A DNA stretch of 64,000 nt from Natrinema amylolyticum (GCF_020515625.1 NZ_JAIWPJ010000001.1:868001-932000); one strand, 5' to 3'; numbered from the stretch's first letter, positions 26,295 through 35,622 are shown. The notes: generated from the sequence alone by a model not told the origin. Numbers and translations: made by a program.

Positions 26295-27679
26295 CGATAC
26301 CCGAGACTTTCCAAATGGTGCTTTACATCGTCGCTGAGCCCCTCGGTGCCTGCTTGCCCTGCACCTGCTCTCGGGGTCGGGCAATACTTCGAAAGGTCTC
26401 GCTCAATTGCCTCGTCGTCGACTGTCGCGCCGTCTAGTTCGAAGTCCCGACCGCCCCGGACATACAGTTTGGTGTTCCCCCGGTCATCTCGGACTAGTTT
26501 GTGCGTCTTGCTAATGACTGTCGCATACCGTCTGTCGAAGTGTGCCCCCTTGAACCCATCTGTAGCCGCTTCCGGGGTGTACTTGGGATTGACGTACTCC
26601 GCGACGGCCGGTTCGTCGTTCCGTTGTATATTAACCGTTTCTCCGCTCACACGGAGGATCTCCTGAAAGACGTAGCGGAGGTCAACCGGGCTCGACGGGT
26701 CAGCGGTAGGGCTCTCCCCGTTAGGGTATCTGATGACCAGCGGCACCTGCAACACCGTATCATGAACCGAGAACCGATGGGCCATGAGCCCATGGTCCCC
26801 GATGTTCTCGCCGTGATCGCCGACGACGATCACCATCGTGTCATTCGAGTGGTCCGCCTCGTCCAGCGTCTGAAACAACTGACTGAGTTGATCATCCAGA
26901 TACCTCAACTCCCCATCGTAGAGCCGGCGCAATTGTTCGAACTCGGTGTTACTGATATCAATATTGCCAAGATGATATTCTTCGCTCTGCCCGCTCAGTT
27001 CGGTCAGGTCCTCCGTTTCGTCGGCGTCAAGGAAGGAGACAGAGTCCTCGTGATGCTGGTAGGGCGCGTGACCCTCCATGTAGTTCAGGAAGAGAAAGAG
27101 TGGTTCCTCAGAACTGTCAAGCAGATCAATCGCGTCCGCCGTCGTCCTCGCGCCGCCAAAGTCGGCTCGTCGGTAGAGCCACTTCCCGTAAAGCCCGTTC
27201 ACAAGGTTCTTCAGTGGGTTCCCGGAGGTAAGCGTTTTCGCCAACTCCTGTACGCTCGGGTTCGTCTTTAGCACATGACCGATATCACGCGTCTCACGGA
27301 ACAACTGCCACTGCTTATAGAGCGACTCAAATCCCCGGTTGAACCCGAAGTGGTCGCTTATCCAGATATTATTGCTGATACCGGTCGTGGCGTACCCCCG
27401 GTTGCGTAACCGCTCGGCAAGCGTCGGACAATCGGGGTTGAAGTAGAGCGAGCCGCCGTGACAGCCGTGTTCAGATGGGAGCTGTCCTGTGAACAGCGAT
27501 GCATGAGCTGGCAGCGTCCATGGTGCATTCGTGTACGCCCGCTTGAACACGGTGGCATCCTCGCCGAACTGTCGGAGGTTCGGCATGGTTTCTCGATCGT
27601 GACCGTAGAGATCTAAGCTACGTGCTCTGACGGTATCCAGCACGACGAGAACAATGTTCGGACGCTCGAAAGACTCCAT
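26291..27679 (-). CDS. Sulfatase-like alkaline phosphatase superfamily enzyme
   Basis: A 462-residue protein closely patterned like the one at 18398. Metal sites are D15 in IVLVVLDTVRARSLDLYG and the pair in VVGDHGENIGDHG. The nucleophile segment NAPWTLPAHASLFTGQLPS has Thr55 and no C-x-P-x-R. FLNYMEGHAPYQ is the substrate loop, and the C-terminus is HLESLGYR. It is translationally coupled to the polymerase-like gene, which ties it to glycan assembly or decoration. Sulfatase activity is possible, but the absent cysteine makes a formylglycine mechanism unlikely. Confidence 0.82.
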   Translation of the reverse strand: MESFERPNIVLVVLDTVRARSLDLYGHDRETMPNLRQFGEDATVFKRAYTNAPWTLPAHASLFTGQLPSEHGCHGGSLYFNPDCPTLAERLRNRGYATTGISNNIWISDHFGFNRGFESLYKQWQLFRETRDIGHVLKTNPSVQELAKTLTSGNPLKNLVNGLYGKWLYRRADFGGARTTADAIDLLDSSEEPLFLFLNYMEGHAPYQHHEDSVSFLDADETEDLTELSGQSEEYHLGNIDISNTEFEQLRRLYDGELRYLDDQLSQLFQTLDEADHSNDTMVIVVGDHGENIGDHGLMAHRFSVHDTVLQVPLVIRYPNGESPTADPSSPVDLRYVFQEILRVSGETVNIQRNDEPAVAEYVNPKYTPEAATDGFKGAHFDRRYATVISKTHKLVRDDRGNTKLYVRGGRDFELDGATVDDEAIERDLSKYCPTPRAGAGQAGTEGLSDDVKHHLESLGYR

Positions 27680-28307
27680 TTAGCCGTGATTTCTCAGGTG
27701 GTGTATAAAGTGTTCCGACCTTATCGAACAGTCTGCCGTCTGTTGGTAAGTCTGATTATTATAACTGCTATTGACTGAATCAAATTCTCAACAAACAGAC
27801 GCCAGTTGGGAAAGTATAGAAGTGGACAATATCGTTTCGGTGTCACTGCTCAAAAGCGACTCATAACGCCAACGCTAACAAGCCCGGTGATACATTAAGC
27901 GAGAGCACACCCCCTCTTTACGTTCGAGAGTGTGATATCATGAGCACCTCAGGCGGGGCTCAAACCGCGAGAGACATGAAGCGTCACGTCGTCCGTGCTT
28001 ACTGCGTGATGCACCGTATTCCCACGAGCGCGAACTCAAAGCATTGGGCAGCGTAGCGAGATCGCGGCAACAACCTATACCAAATGCCACCCTTTCAAGC
28101 AATATCACGATTCGTGATATCGCATTCCGCTTTGCTTTGATGACAGACAATCTTGAGACAGAAATTGTGACGCCGACTATGAGAAAGCCGTAGGCATATA
28201 TCGTTATCGAAGCGTCGTCAGGCATCCGTGGTTTTCCGAGCGTGACTGAAGATCATATCATTCCCCGACCGAGTGTGCAGGGACGATTTGTTCTTTCCTC
28301 CGAAAAT
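27680..28307. other. Gene-poor region with no recognisable gene
   Basis: About 630 bp. A 38-codon frame from an ATG at 27940 (MSTSGGAQTARDMKRHVVRA at its start) is open but unlike anything I know. The minus strand has a longer frame with a hydrophobic stretch, also unrecognised. Base composition varies across the region, which suggests remnants of lost genes. Confidence 0.35.
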
Positions 28308-29273
28308 CTATTCGGAAAATTCTGAATCGATATCATACCATTGGATAGTCTCTCGTAAACCGTCGCGGAACGGTGTTGATGCCTCCCAGTCGAATTTAGT
28401 TTTTGCCCGGGTTATATCCAACTTGCGACGGGGCTGGCCATCAGGCTTCGAAGTATCCCATTCAATCGCACCGTTAAAGCCCGTCTCCTCAGCGATCAGT
28501 TCAACCAGTTCGCGGATCGAGATCTCTTCCCCACTGCCGAGGTTGACTGGTTCCGAGGCGTTGTATTTCTCAGTTGCATTAAGGATTCCTTCGGCTGCAT
28601 CCTTGACATACAGGAACTCGCGAGTTGGCTTACCAGTCCCCCACGCCGTAATCGACTTATCGCCGCGATCACGCGCCTCAATACATTTGCGGATGATCGC
28701 CGGGATTACATGGGACGTTTTGAGATTGAAGTCGTCGCGGGGGCCGTAGAGATTCACAGGGAGGAGATAGATACTATTGAATCCCCACTGCTTGCGATAG
28801 GCCTTCGATTGGGTCAAGAGCGCTTTCTTGGCAATGCCATATGGCGCGTTAGTCTCTTCCGGATACCCGTCCCAGAGGTTTTCCTCCTGAAACGGAACGG
28901 GCGTATGCTTTGGGTACGCACAGATAGTCCCAAGAATGGTGAACTTCTCGACCCCGAACTGCCGTGCCTGTTCGAGGAGTTCGATCCCCATGATAGCATT
29001 ATCATAGAAGTACCGCCCGGGATTTTCGCGATTTGCACCAATCCCGCCGACGGACGCTGCCAGGTGGATCACGATATCTGCCTCCGACTCTTCGAAGGCG
29101 CGTTGGATGTCTGCCTTCTCTCGGAGATCGTACTCCTCACTTCGGGGCACGAAAATCTCGACAGAACTCGAGCGAGACTCGAGGTCCTCTATTAGGTGGC
29201 TTCCGAGAAAGCCCGATCCGCCGGTCACCATCACCGTCTTGTCGTCCCAGTAGGCGTAGTTTGTCCCGGTCAT
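28308..29273 (-). CDS. fcl: GDP-L-fucose synthase-type epimerase/reductase
   Basis: A 321-residue extended SDR from the ATG at 29273, which overlaps the upstream dehydratase stop by 4 nt. The NADP loop is VTGGSGFLG (residues 16-24). The GDP-fucose synthase signature is present: [30 protein letters not shown] with the conserved Cys118, and Y145/K149 in [29 protein letters not shown] also matches. The enzyme epimerises and reduces GDP-4-keto-6-deoxymannose to GDP-L-fucose; related enzymes make GDP-colitose or other sugars. With the adjacent dehydratase it forms a complete two-step route. Confidence 0.85.
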   Translation of the reverse strand: MTGTNYAYWDDKTVMVTGGSGFLGSHLIEDLESRSSSVEIFVPRSEEYDLREKADIQRAFEESEADIVIHLAASVGGIGANRENPGRYFYDNAIMGIELLEQARQFGVEKFTILGTICAYPKHTPVPFQEENLWDGYPEETNAPYGIAKKALLTQSKAYRKQWGFNSIYLLPVNLYGPRDDFNLKTSHVIPAIIRKCIEARDRGDKSITAWGTGKPTREFLYVKDAAEGILNATEKYNASEPVNLGSGEEISIRELVELIAEETGFNGAIEWDTSKPDGQPRRKLDITRAKTKFDWEASTPFRDGLRETIQWYDIDSEFSE

Positions 29274-30331
29274 CGCCAATCGACCCGCCCGTACCAAGCA
29301 TCACGGTTATGAGCGTACCAATCGATCGTGCGCCGGATCCCCTCACGCCAGGAGACGTTTGGCTCCCAGCCAGTTTCCTCATGGAGTTTCTCATAGCCGA
29401 CGAGCAGTTCCTCTACGTCACTGTCACCGGGACGGAACCGTTCGTCGTCTTGGACGATCTCCGGGAGGTCCCAGTAGCCATGCTCGGAGCCGACCTCAAG
29501 GATCGTATCGGCCCACTCCTGCATCGAGATGTTTTTACCGTATCCATAGACGTACTGCTCGCCGGGCGATCCCTCCAGTGCGACATGGAGGTGGCCCCGA
29601 ACGCCATCAGAAACATAACACATGTCCCGCTTTGGGGTCAGGTTTCCGAGTTCGACAATCTCACGCTCAAGCGCCTGCGTAATGATCGTGCCCGTGATAT
29701 ACCTCGGGTTCTGGCGGGGGCCATAGTTATTGAACATCCGTGTCGTCACGGTCGGCAGCCCGTATGCGTCGTGGTAGTTCATGGTGAGGAAGTCAGCGGC
29801 CAACTTTGACGTGGCGTAGACGCTCGTTGGATTGACTGGCGACCGCTCGCTGAGCAACACCCGATCGTTCTCGTCGAACTCATGTTTCTCCGCCATCTCC
29901 TCTTTCACATTGCCGTACTCCTCGCTTGTCCCAGCGGTGTCAAATTTTTCGATATCGAGATTGAGGTCAATAATCGACTGCAGGAGATTCAGTGTACCTT
30001 TCACGTTCGTATCGACCGTTTCGTAGGGTCGATCCCACGACTCGCCTACGTGAGCTTGAGCCCCGAGGTGGAAGATCAGCGTCTCGCTGTGTCCCTTGAG
30101 TGATTGAAGTGCCTGATCGACAGAATGTTTGTCGCGGAGATCGCCCCGGTGAACTGTAATATCCTCGCTATGCTGGCGGATGTTGTTCAGTTCCCCACTG
30201 GAGGTCGCACGAACGAATGCATGTACATCCGCGTTAAACTCAACCAACTGGTCTACGAGATGTGATCCAACAAAGCCATCCGCCCCGGTCACGAATACAG
30301 GGCGACCCTCAAGTTTTGACCGAATATCCAT
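29270..30331 (-). CDS. gmd: GDP-mannose 4,6-dehydratase family enzyme
   Basis: A 353-residue extended SDR. The nucleotide loop is [11 protein letters not shown] at 14-24, the catalytic segment is [14 protein letters not shown] with Thr followed by two Glu, and [11 protein letters not shown] provides Tyr/Lys. [20 protein letters not shown] is a dehydratase hallmark. The enzyme would make a GDP-4-keto-6-deoxyhexose for the next gene. Some sequence features ([16 protein letters not shown]) are shared with dTDP-glucose dehydratases, so donor identity rests mainly on the coupled fucose-synthase-type neighbour. The 313-bp space upstream (30332-30644) has no gene that I can see. Confidence 0.75.
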   Translation of the reverse strand: MDIRSKLEGRPVFVTGADGFVGSHLVDQLVEFNADVHAFVRATSSGELNNIRQHSEDITVHRGDLRDKHSVDQALQSLKGHSETLIFHLGAQAHVGESWDRPYETVDTNVKGTLNLLQSIIDLNLDIEKFDTAGTSEEYGNVKEEMAEKHEFDENDRVLLSERSPVNPTSVYATSKLAADFLTMNYHDAYGLPTVTTRMFNNYGPRQNPRYITGTIITQALEREIVELGNLTPKRDMCYVSDGVRGHLHVALEGSPGEQYVYGYGKNISMQEWADTILEVGSEHGYWDLPEIVQDDERFRPGDSDVEELLVGYEKLHEETGWEPNVSWREGIRRTIDWYAHNRDAWYGRVDWR

Positions 30332-30644
30332 TAGTAAAATCTGATTACCACTAATCTCGTATGAGTCTTTGGCTTTTCATCGCCCTTTCATTTGTATGTC
30401 TGTGCTATCTCCCACTATCTGTCATCAGTAGATGATTGAAATGAACTAACAACTCTGGAGAACCAGGACCACTACTGGCAGCAAGCCTGCAGACCAAGTC
30501 TACACAGGATGTTTGGTGTATAGGCCGCTATCTGTATCTTTAGGAAGTGTACCAAAGGTTCTGGATACAATCATCTTTGAACTAGCTGTGACTCTCATCA
30601 TCTTATCAAACGACACTTCTACCCGCGATACATAGACGGATCTA

Positions 30645-31098
30645 ATGCCTACCCACGTTCCGGACGAGATCTGGGAGGATATCGTTGAACACTCGCCACT
30701 CGTCTCCGTTGACCTATCGTGGAACAGAATGACGGAGTCGTACTAGGCCACCGTGAGAACCGCCCCGCGAAAGGCGAATGGTTTGTCCCTGGTGGTGTCG
30801 TCTCCAAAGGCGAATCACTGGACGCGGCAGTCCACCGTATCAGCATAGGGGAACTCGGTAGTCCGGTGACCATCCAAACTCAACTTGGCGTATACGAACA
30901 CCAGTATACGACCTCGGAGTTTGAGGGGTTGAGCAAACACTATATTCCGATTGCCTACGTCGTTGACCTCGAGAGCAATGAACTTGTCATAGATAATCAA
31001 CATTCATCTGTCCGAGTCTTCAGACCTCCGTTCTCCGGTTCCACGAAAACGTTCAACAGTACTTAGATGATTCTATAGCGTGGAAAGAAGATGAGTGA
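30645..31098 (+). pseudogene. NUDIX (GDP-mannose mannosyl hydrolase type) gene, frameshifted
   Basis: The reading starts MPTHVPDEIWEDIVEHSPLV, then loses one base near 30715 and continues in another frame as VEQNDGVVLGHRENRPAKGE and FVPGGVVSKGESLDAAVHRI, a NUDIX box with GDP-mannose hydrolase flavour. It goes on through KHYIPIAYVV and shifts again near 31030 to FHENVQQYLDDSIAWKEDE. The joined protein is about 150 residues, the normal length. The NUDIX box itself is weakened (ISIGELGSP where REx2EEx is expected). It probably served the GDP-mannose-derived sugar pathway next door and is now inactive. Confidence 0.75.
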
Positions 31099-31168
31099 GG
31101 AGGGAAACATCATCTGAGAAAGGGAGATACAATTCACTAACTAATTACCTTCCCAAAGAGGACCCGGT

Positions 31169-31348
31169 ATGAGCAATAGTCCGAACTCCAGCAGCGTTGG
31201 AGAAGCAGTCACCGCTCTCCGAGAGGAGTTTGCACAGTCGCATTTCGAACTCGCCTACTCTGAGTACAACGGCGATACGTATATCACCGTACATTGTCGG
31301 ACACCACCGGCGGTCGCAAGGAAAGTCCTGTCGACAGATATCGGCTAA
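31169..31348 (+). CDS. Small hypothetical protein (59 aa)
   Basis: ATG at 31169, stop at 31346-31348, 59 residues. The sequence has a compositional profile like a real haloarchaeal protein: acidic, with HFELAYSEYNGDTYITVHCR in the middle forming plausible strands. No motif is recognised. It follows the broken NUDIX gene by 70 bp. It could be a fragment of a larger lost gene. Confidence 0.4.
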   Translation: MSNSPNSSSVGEAVTALREEFAQSHFELAYSEYNGDTYITVHCRTPPAVARKVLSTDIG

Positions 31349-31468
31349 CATCGGTCGATGTCAGCGGAACCATGGTGTGGTCTCTCGAGCCCGTCGAAGC
31401 GACTTAATAGGGTTTGATACTTCGCCAGATTCCTCCTCCCCGAACACAATTACCGCCTTCGCTACTTT

Positions 31469-31654
31469 CTATATGCAAGCAACGCCGGGTCCTTTCCAGA
31501 CCTGTGCTGTAGGCGTCTCGCAGTCGTCACAGACCACTGCTGCATTACCCTTATAGCATGCTCGCGTAAGTCGCCCGTCTGCACAGAACTGACAAGGTGT
31601 TCCTTCGAGCACTGCTAGGACAGGATGGCCGACCGCGTCATCTGTCAGTTGCAT
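31469..31654 (-). CDS. Small zinc-ribbon protein, HVO_A0556-like (copy 1)
   Basis: A 61-residue protein. Two CxxC knuckles (PCQFC at about 20-24 and VCDDC at about 41-45) form a zinc ribbon. It opens MQLTDDAVGHPVLAVLEG and contains CYKGNAAVVCDDCETP and AQVW. Relatives usually stop right after AQVW; here seven extra residues (KGPGVACI) follow, so the ancestral stop has probably been lost. A clear paralog lies at 35006-35170 on the other side of the oligosaccharyltransferase gene. The function of these small haloarchaeal zinc proteins is mostly unknown. Confidence 0.7.
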   Translation of the reverse strand: MQLTDDAVGHPVLAVLEGTPCQFCADGRLTRACYKGNAAVVCDDCETPTAQVWKGPGVACI

Positions 31655-32484
31655 CCTACCGGTGCTCAGTCAGGATGATATAGTCTTTACGGCAAGAAGA
31701 AACATGAGTCGGACTATTCGCTGCACTGGTCCGACCGTCGTCGCATCGGGCCACCCGAGGTAGGCAGGCGTCCACCGCGAGCGGTCGTCGAGACGAGCGC
31801 GGCGGCCGTGATTGTCCACCGCCTCGATCGCGGTCTGGGCACCGATGCCGCTTGCACTCTATCGTCGACGGCGCCCGCGCGCAATCTAGGGCCCACTCTG
31901 TATGGTCGCGCTCCAAGTGTTCGCCATAGCTGAGCACCACCCTGCTTTGACCGACTGGCCGCCGTGCTGTCTCCCGACCGTAACACCTTTTCTGTTTCTG
32001 TAGCGCACCCATCTTTTACTCAGGTTATCCTTATTGGATCGAGGTCCTGACCGATCGACGACAAACACGGAGCAGCCACACGGACAGTCCTCAAGCGTCG
32101 AGCGTGACCGACGGCCAACACCGTTGATCTCTTCCCCATGTCCTGCTCGACGATGAAAATGCCACGACCAGCTTGCCGAGCGAATCGATGCGGCGTTCTT
32201 TGATTGTGACGAGTACAAGCTACTCGCACTTATCCGGGCAGTACTATTTAGTGCACGATGACGCCACGTCTGTTGCAGGCGGTCATCGTCCACGGCGAAC
32301 GTCGAATTCGGATGTGAAGCTCCTGTTGGACGGAATCACGCAGTGTCGATGCCAGGACGGAAACGCATATCTCTAACAGATCTTCGAATGACGCCCCTGT
32401 CGGTGGCGTACGAGGACTGCTCAAGCCTCGGTGCACTGATGGCTGCCGAACGCAACGGCCGTCCGCCCATACTGACCGGAACGC
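31655..32484. other. 830-bp region without an intact recognised gene
   Basis: Several open frames exist on both strands, but none has a convincing start and family. A plus-strand fragment near 32165-32265 reads KCHDQLAERIDAAFFDCDEY and LLALIRAVLFSAR before a stop and looks protein-like. Another GC-rich stretch at 31710-31990 is Arg-rich in every frame. I interpret the region as gene debris. Confidence 0.35.
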
Positions 32485-34938
32485 TCACTCCTTGAGCGTG
32501 ACCGTTGTCCTGTTGAGCACCTCATCCGCCGAAACCTGCATTGTCTGATTCCCGACGCTGTACTCGCCGGCATACGGGACCGTCACCGTGGCCCGGCCAT
32601 CGTCGCTGACAGTCGCCGTCTGCTCGTAGGTGATCGATTTACCCGAGATAGACTCCTCCGTACTCACGGTTACATTCGCTCCTGGCTCCCCGGGAACTTT
32701 GAGCGTTGCCCCAGGCACCACTACGAACACCGCTACGTCCTTATCGATGAATAGCGCTTGGTAGTGTGCGAGCCCGTCGGTACTATAACCGCCTGCACCA
32801 TACTGCTTGAACAACTGTGCCTGCGTACTCTCGGCTGGTACATCGCTGTCGGTCTCAGTCATGACAACATAGCCGACCCGGCCCTCGAACTGGCCGTACT
32901 GGCCGTCAGGATCGGTATCAGAGACGAACGTCTCATAATTATTCCGAGCGTATCCGTATCTTCGTGACTCACCGTTGACGAAGTGGTTGTACATCCGGTT
33001 GTCGCCCCACTCGCTCAGCACGAAGTTTGCAGGATAAGTTCGGTTCGCTGCCTCTGCGTGTTCATCGATCGCGTCGACCGCGTCAACCTGCCCCTCGCTG
33101 TAGGTCGCGTTCGCCGTCAGACTTGGGACGTAGATGAGGCTCAATCCAAACACGAGCAGGCCGATACCGAGCAGGTAGGCGATCCGTTGTCCCTCTGGTA
33201 TCGCGATTGAGGGATCAAGCCCGCCGTCGGCGGCCACTGCCCTTTCATCTCGAGAGTTGTCTGGGTGAATAGAATCCGCATCACGAAACGGAACAGGCGG
33301 CCGCGCCAGTTCGACGGCCGAGAGCAGTCGGACGGTCCCCAGTCCAGTGAGAATTGCCAGTGGAATCGCAAGTTGACCAGCAAATCTCACTTGAATTCCT
33401 GCGAGTACGAGAAGGTAGCCCGCGTAGGTACCGACGAGCAACCAGCCGGGTTCGTATCGACGAGCGACAAGCCAGACGATCCAGCCGAGTACCGCCAGCG
33501 CGATATAAAATCCCATCCCGAGCTGGTAAAGCGGGCCGAAGATGACGAAGTACTCCGTCGAAAACAGCGAGGCCGTCTCGGTCGCACCCTCGCGGAAGAA
33601 CATATCATTGACGCGGACGATTGCTTCCGCCCACTCCTCGGGTTGTAGTCGTCGGAATGCGAACAGACCTCCCGTAGCGACGAGTCCCTCGAGAGCGAGC
33701 AACCCGCCGAGGTGAACATCTATCTGCTGCCACAGTTCGCCGATCGCGGCGACGGCGATCGAGCCGCCGAGTACCAGTGCGGGCGTTGTCGCGACGAACT
33801 CCGTGTGCCAGCCCCAGCGGTGGTGCAGGGTGAGCGAGAATGCACTCCCGACGGCCAGCCCGACGAGCAATGGCAGATTCGCTCGCATTGGTGAGATATC
33901 GGCTCGAGCGTCCATCGCGACCCGAAACGCGACGTAGCCTGCAAGCGGAACCAACAGGAGGGGCGAACCTCCCCAAGAATGAATCCCGGCTGCGATCGAG
34001 ATCCCGAAGGTGACGACGATGAGCCACGTCACGTGCTCCCTGAGATGGTCCCGAACGGCCACCTGTCCATCAATACCGCTCTCGAGTCGTCGCTGGAGAT
34101 CGACCGCGAGCCATGTCAGCGTCAGAAGTGTGATCCCGAGCCAAAAGTACTGATGGAGCTGGTGGTCGATGAAACCGAGCCCCGTGTAGACCGCATTGAT
34201 CGGCGTGACAGCGAAGACGAGGACGGACGCGACCCCAACCCGGACGTCTCGAGTCAGCAAGACGGTGCACTTGTAGATCGCGAGCCCGAGTGCAACTGAC
34301 GCGACGACGGGGAGCCACGCTGCAACCGTGTCAGCCGTTCCCTGTCCACCGCCGAGCAACTCGGCGACGAACCAGTTCGTCGCGTGTGCGAGCGGTCGCG
34401 TCCCGAAGACACCTGCCGGTGAGTCCGTGAGAATACCGTAATCTGTTGGTCCCGATGATTCCGCAATCAGCTCCTCCATCCAATAGCGGAAGTAATAGGG
34501 ATCGTTCGCGGGCGAGACGACTCGGCCGTTCCGAAAGACCGACCGAAACGCCGTCATTCTAGCACCGGCAACGGCGACTAGCGCCCCGACCAATGCGACC
34601 ATCGCCCGAGGATCGATGGCCGTCCAGAACCGTTCAAGATCGAAACCGCGGTCATCAGCTGCTGAATCCAACTCCTCTTCGAACTCCTCACCTGCCATCA
34701 CTGCTTCAACGACCTCGGGGTCGGCAACTTGATATGCGCTATCGACCTTCTCGACGATTCCGCTCGAAACGAGTTCCCCGAACGTTCCCGAATCCAGATC
34801 GATATCGTCGAACGTCCAGGTGTCGTGTTCGGCGTCGGCCGCGAGGACGGTCTCGAGCACGTGGTCGCCGTCGTCGCGGTCCTCGAGAAACAACGCCGTG
34901 GCGTCCGAAAGGGTGTCCGGATCGCCGTCAGTAGACAT
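32485..34938 (-). CDS. aglB: STT3/AglB-type oligosaccharyltransferase, divergent
   Basis: An 817-residue membrane protein. Residues 115-600 hold about 13 membrane helices. The first luminal-loop acidic motif appears as ANDPYYFRYWMEEL (D146). The C-terminal soluble domain (600-817) carries LSEWGDNRMYNHFVNG at 641-656, where classical AglB/STT3 proteins have WWDYG. The family transfers a lipid-linked oligosaccharide to Asn-x-Ser/Thr on the outer face. The first 110 residues are a cytoplasmic extension that looks like a winged-helix domain (WTFDDIDLDSGTFGELVSSG). The gene ends the glycan locus, as aglB often does. The altered motif means activity is inferred. Confidence 0.8.
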   Translation of the reverse strand: MSTDGDPDTLSDATALFLEDRDDGDHVLETVLAADAEHDTWTFDDIDLDSGTFGELVSSGIVEKVDSAYQVADPEVVEAVMAGEEFEEELDSAADDRGFDLERFWTAIDPRAMVALVGALVAVAGARMTAFRSVFRNGRVVSPANDPYYFRYWMEELIAESSGPTDYGILTDSPAGVFGTRPLAHATNWFVAELLGGGQGTADTVAAWLPVVASVALGLAIYKCTVLLTRDVRVGVASVLVFAVTPINAVYTGLGFIDHQLHQYFWLGITLLTLTWLAVDLQRRLESGIDGQVAVRDHLREHVTWLIVVTFGISIAAGIHSWGGSPLLLVPLAGYVAFRVAMDARADISPMRANLPLLVGLAVGSAFSLTLHHRWGWHTEFVATTPALVLGGSIAVAAIGELWQQIDVHLGGLLALEGLVATGGLFAFRRLQPEEWAEAIVRVNDMFFREGATETASLFSTEYFVIFGPLYQLGMGFYIALAVLGWIVWLVARRYEPGWLLVGTYAGYLLVLAGIQVRFAGQLAIPLAILTGLGTVRLLSAVELARPPVPFRDADSIHPDNSRDERAVAADGGLDPSIAIPEGQRIAYLLGIGLLVFGLSLIYVPSLTANATYSEGQVDAVDAIDEHAEAANRTYPANFVLSEWGDNRMYNHFVNGESRRYGYARNNYETFVSDTDPDGQYGQFEGRVGYVVMTETDSDVPAESTQAQLFKQYGAGGYSTDGLAHYQALFIDKDVAVFVVVPGATLKVPGEPGANVTVSTEESISGKSITYEQTATVSDDGRATVTVPYAGEYSVGNQTMQVSADEVLNRTTVTLKE

Positions 34939-35005
34939 TGTCTGTCTGGTGAGTGTACGACAGTATCATATTTTCGTTCGGAGAAGGTACTGACCGGATC
35001 GCACG

Positions 35006-35170
35006 TTACCACACTTGTGCGCCCGGTGTTCCACAGGCGTCACAGATCACCGCATCGTTTCCCTTGAAACTGCCCTGCAGAAGTTCACCCTCCTCACAAA
35101 ACGTACAGGTTCTTCCCTCGAGGGCTGCGAGAACAGGATGGCTGACTACAGAGTCGTCCGTTAATTGCAT
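35006..35170 (-). CDS. Small zinc-ribbon protein, HVO_A0556-like (copy 2)
   Basis: A 54-residue protein from the ATG at 35170: MQLTDDSVVSHPVLAALEGR at the start, then CTFCEEGELLQGSFKGN and ICDACGTPGAQVW. Two CxxC knuckles bind zinc. It is clearly paralogous to the protein at 31469-31654, and the DNA just upstream of both starts is also similar, so the two arose by a segmental duplication around or near aglB. This copy has the usual C-terminus. Too short for most gene finders. Confidence 0.7.
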   Translation of the reverse strand: MQLTDDSVVSHPVLAALEGRTCTFCEEGELLQGSFKGNDAVICDACGTPGAQVW

Positions 35171-35361
35171 CTCATTGGCGTCAAGTCAAGATTATGCTAT
35201 AATCTTTTTGCTATAACTGAATACAGGTCTTGTACTGTTTCTCGACAATAATCACCGTCGCTTCAAGCTGATCCGCATAAGCAAGGCTGGTACATTTGCA
35301 GTGTCAGATATAGTTACTAGTGGACATAGTAGATAAAATCATTGATCTTCATTAGTGTATA

Positions 35362-35622
35362 TTAATTACTATTTTTTCGAGGATCATCAACTAGCTCGAA
35401 TAGCCGAGTACCCTCATGGACACATTTGACATAGCCAGCGGCTTCAAGGACTTCAAGACGATTGTAGACGGTATTTCTCGAGTAGCCAGTCCAGTCCACT
35501 AAGGCACCTTTTGTTACTCGACCGCCTTCTAATTCGTCGAGGATTGCCTCATCAGCTGGCCTAAGATCGTCAGGATCCATCGATTTGTTCTCTTGTGCAG
35601 CCGCCATGTGCATATATTCCAC
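35362..35622 (-). CDS. Winged-helix transcription regulator
   Basis: An 86-residue protein; in-frame ATGs at 35613 and 35607 are alternative starts and give the same domain. LRPADEAILDELEGGRVTKG, then LVDWTGYSRNTVYNRLEVLE and AAGYVKCVHEGTRLFEL form a winged helix of the type common in haloarchaeal mobile elements. It is divergent from the element's rightward genes, and a perfect palindrome lies 43-57 bp upstream of its start. It probably controls the element's genes and itself. Confidence 0.75.
   Translation of the reverse strand: MEYMHMAAAQENKSMDPDDLRPADEAILDELEGGRVTKGALVDWTGYSRNTVYNRLEVLEAAGYVKCVHEGTRLFELVDDPRKNSN

Noticed and set aside
26501-27271. 256-codon plus-strand frame
   Set aside because: Antisense to the sulfatase-like gene at 26291-27679, whose catalytic motifs are certain.
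29033-29809. 258-codon plus-strand frame
   Set aside because: Spans the junction of two well-supported minus-strand SDR genes and reads as shadow sequence.
31710-31990. Arg-rich minus-strand frames as genes
   Set aside because: High GC keeps several frames open at once; none has a family pattern or supported start.
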